Assembly (NCBI GenBank): GCA_030015575.1
Contig: CM057349.1
Span: 259,279,077 to 259,343,076, forward strand
Length of the DNA stretch: 64,000 bases
Source of the DNA: Agapanthus africanus
Taxonomy: Eukaryota; Streptophyta; Magnoliopsida; Asparagales; Amaryllidaceae
Direction: 5' to 3'
A model generated the notes under the pieces. That model was not told where the DNA came from. It ran no database searches and was given only the letters and a program-made list of their open reading frames with translations. A program made the position numbers and the translations under genes. Positions within the stretch are counted from its first letter, which is position 1; every line of letters starts with the position of its first letter. Below, piece by piece: positions 61,381 through 64,000 of this stretch.

Positions 61381-61554
61381 CAAGGGCCGATATCCCTTCA
61401 CCGGGACTGACCCCTTGGGCAGAAGTTTGCGTCAGGGTAATAACTTCACTATAGCCGATTACATGTTGCTTTGCATAGCGGTATTCAGTGGAATATCCAG
61501 CACCTCATTCCACGAGGAAAGAGCCGAGATCCCTTCGCCGGGAGTGACCTCTTT
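61381..61554 (+). other. Twin hairpins of J
   Basis: CAAGGG (61381-61386) with CCCTTG (61412-61417); AAAGAG (61518-61523) with CTCTTT (61549-61554). Same hairpin order and stem versions as A and B. Confidence 0.85.
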
Positions 61555-62179
61555 AGCAAAAGGTTTTCGCCACTATATTTTAAAAAGCTATCAGGTTCCT
61601 TCAGCGATATCAAGTTCACTACGTTAAAGGTTTTTCGCCAAAAACCAACCGTAGCCCTCCGTCGTTTCTTATGGATGGTCAGTAGTATTCAAGCTATGTT
61701 TGTTGGCATACGTCAAGGCATAGTGTTTGGTAGCTGCTGGGTATTCATTTGTTGCATAGATAGATGAGTTGGTTTGGGACAGTCGTATTACCTTGTTGGC
61801 ATACGTCAAGGGTATGTACGGGTGGGTTCAAATTAACAAGATAATGACGGGCAGAACTTGACATGTGACTTATGATTTGTTGACATACGCCAAGGTCATA
61901 AGAGCATGGGGCAAGAAAATGATATCGGGAGTTTCTAAAGAAACTGAAACTTGCCAAGTATGCGCATACCTTCTGGAGTATGAATAACGTGGATGCATTC
62001 CATCACGTTAACATGCGATGAGAGTTGGATCCCGATTCCCACTGATGAGTTGGTTTACTCTTCGGGTGATCCCGATTGATTCTTCTTTAGGTTTGGAGGA
62101 GAATTTGACAGGACAGTGGGAGGTTTCCGGATTAGATAAATTGATGACCATTCTGATCTAGGTTAGAGTGCACGCAGAG

Positions 62180-62208
62180 TGTTTCTTTTCTCTCTCTCTC
62201 TTTGGCAG
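62180..62208 (+). promoter_or_regulatory. Candidate 3' splice site before pol of J
   Basis: TTTCTTTTCTCTCTC-type tract ending TTTGGCAG at 62208. The following codon is TTT where H has ATG. Confidence 0.48.
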
Positions 62209-64000
62209 CGACCTTTGACCGACCCTAGACTATGACTCAGTGACCAGGTTGACCGAACCTTCTTAAAATACTGGCTTTTGGATTGTCTGAGTTGCATAAG
62301 TCATTGCCACTCCTTCTTTTACCCTTTGCATTTCTCAGAACACCCGTATTACTACGGATATCCACTTCCATTGGATAGATCCATCGTATGGTTATATACG
62401 AACTCGAAGAGACTTCTTCGAGGATGGATCCAGGTTCAGGAGAAATAGAATTGGTTTATTCAGTTGTCTTTTATTATCACCTTCTCTCAGGTTGCGAGAG
62501 CTCCTTAGTTTAGGAGAGCACACCTATTACGCTTATTGGATAGTCTTATTCCAAACCATAGGCTGTTGCCGAAAGGTAGGGAATGAAGAAAACCAATTAG
62601 CCTAAGTAGGGTGTGCAGAAGGTAATATGTAAAGACAAAATAAAGGGATTAGAAAGAGGGCAAAGTAAATTGCGACTGATATCATTCACGACCCAAAACC
62701 GCGTACTTCATCGCCACTCCTATTTCACCTTTAAAAGAATAAGGTATTATTCAGTTGTCTTTTATCATCACCTTCTCTCAGTTGCGAGTACTCCTTGGTT
62801 TAGGAGGGTACACCTATTATGCTTACTGGATAGTCTTCTTCCAAACCATAGGCTGGTGCCGAACGGTAGGGAAGCAAGAAAACCATTTAGCCTAACGATG
62901 GTGTACAGAAGGTAACGACTAAAGACAAATAAAGTGATTTGGAGAGATGGCAATAAAATATACGGTTGAAGTCATGAATTGGATTATGGAAGAGGCATTG
63001 CTATGAATACCAGGATACCCCTACGAAACATTTTCATGTTTCAGTGCATTGTTAAAGAAAAACTGTTTTCCCGATTAGATACTTACTCCAAGGGTATGTA
63101 TTTACCAGGTTTCATTTTCATATCTGTATGGTTTTACAGATGATGTGTGGGAGTAAGATATTGGGAATTAGGTGATCATCCTCATTATATCGGAATTCGT
63201 TGTAATTGGTGATATTTGAGGAAATCGCCAGGGTACAGTTTTCTACCTACGACGCACAGGTTTTGAGTTGTTTAACTCAGCGGACTTATACAGAGTATTG
63301 TATGTTGTCCAAGTGTCCATCAGGACAAAGGGGTAGGTCCTCGTACTATGTTCTGTTTACTTATAACTTCTCTAGTATTTAGACGAGTGTTTCGTAGAAA
63401 TACATGGTCTAAGTTTTGAGAAGTTGTGGGTATAAGAATAAAGTAGAGAACCAGGTATCACAAGTATCGGGATTCTTCAAAGAGATCGAAGATGTAGATT
63501 CTTGTGATTGGTATTCAGATGATAGTGATGGTTTTGAGAAACGTGTTTCTCTTTCAGGTTACTCATAATTGGATGGATTCCTAAGTTGAATAATGCTGAT
63601 CAGCCTCTTTCCATTATGTTGATATGCACTGGAGACAGCTGCATGGTTTGAATATGGTTCCAATTAAATAAGTGCCAAAGTTTCTGTATTGGATATAGAA
63701 TGGATCGTACCTTAAAAGAAATTAAGGTATGGGGAGTTGTCCAGCTTATGCTTAAAACCAGACTCTGGATAACTCAGGGCACGTTTCTGTAATGGCTGTT
63801 TTGTAGGTTGACCCTGGCTATGACGAGGGTTGATATTCTACCATTTGGAAGATCAATAGTGATATTGTTCTTGACTCGCCACAGTTTTAGTAAAATGGAT
63901 CTTTTTCAGAAAACAGTAGTGGGAGTATGGTAGAACTGGAAGTGATTCCAGAACCGCGAACGATTACGGAAAATTTAATAGGACCTATACATTCAATCAG
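62209..64000 (+). pseudogene. Broken copia pol of J, partial
   Basis: Collinear with A's pol remnant: for example GGGGAGTTGTCCAGC at 63731 corresponds to A at 5799. No reading frame longer than about 100 codons. The reverse transcriptase part lies beyond the window. Confidence 0.7.

Larger units (their letters stand above)
59919..62179 (+). other. Structured leader of J
   Basis: Modules in order: 45-nt hairpin (60116-60160), nested stem (60360-60431), two-unit domain (60655-60910), twin hairpins (61381-61417 and 61518-61554) and triple motif with loop ATAC (61703-61716, 61796-61809, 61880-61893). In the third motif both arms changed (TTGAC, GCCAA). No gag-like frame. Confidence 0.78.
57775..64000 (+). 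mobile_element. Element J: Ty1/copia type I, runs off the window
   Basis: Complete 5' LTR, primer site, structured leader and the first part of a broken pol. The order and spacing follow A. The right end and any target duplication are outside. Confidence 0.9.

Overview
This window is plant nuclear DNA made almost entirely of nested LTR retrotransposons. The evidence is tRNA-iMet-type primer binding sites (TGGTATCAGAGC), Ty3/gypsy chromovirus and Ty1/copia protein signatures, 2-4.5 kb LTRs and 5-bp target-site duplications (TSDs). The host is a flowering plant with a repeat-rich genome; I cannot name a species. I see no host gene, tRNA, rRNA or CRISPR array. The only intact long coding region is one gypsy polyprotein (18954-23702, minus strand).

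Layout, with letters used throughout. A (1-9547, +) is a copia element whose 5' LTR runs off the window. B (9548-12184, -) is the same copia subfamily, cut by A on one side and by an assembly gap on the other. The gap is 200 N (12185-12384). C is a gypsy-type LTR (+) split into 12385-15836 and 26992-27824. It is split by D (15837-26986, -), an apparently intact Tekay/Del-like chromovirus with TSD CATAC. E (27825-46199, -) is a gypsy-type element without a coding region and with ~4.5 kb LTRs. Its 5' LTR is split by G (32038-42431, +), a complete but coding-dead copia element with TSD ATATG. H (46200-52892, -) is a copia element cut by E. M (52893-52953) is a ~60 bp copia scrap. K (52954-56814, -) is a copia 3' end. 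L (56815-57774, -) is a partial copia LTR. J (57775-64000, +) is a copia element leaving the window. Two copia LTR subfamilies occur: type I (A, B, J, K), starting TGTTGGA-ATAGTGCCCTCA, and type II (G, H, L), starting TGTTAGT-ATATGTATGCCC.

Nesting gives relative ages: K was hit by L and L by J; H by E; E by C and by G; C by D; B by A. D, G and A have LTR pairs that differ by only about 1-2% by eye, so they moved recently. D could make its own proteins. G and A cannot: their pol is shredded and no gag is visible, yet they transposed recently, so they were probably mobilised in trans. E shares its primer-site and polypurine-tract neighbourhoods with D and may likewise be a passenger of D-like elements.

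The most interesting signal is in the long non-coding leaders of the copia elements A, B, G, H and J. They carry a shared set of RNA-like secondary structures: a GC-rich hairpin, an anchor-plus-hairpin module, a one- or two-unit multibranch domain, a twin hairpin and a triple small hairpin. In the twin hairpin the outer stem appears in three different but always complementary versions (AAAGAG/CTCTTT, CAAGGG/CCCTTG, AAAGGA/TCCTTT) across ten copies. This is what selection on RNA structure would produce in elements that no longer encode proteins. A conserved pyrimidine-tract/AG acceptor just before the pol remnant, with an ATG directly behind it in H, suggests the leader is also spliced. Separately, E carries an array of about a dozen 17-nt palindromic units and a block shared with copia leaders, and C, D and E share an 11-bp inverted repeat around a TATA-like core in the LTR.
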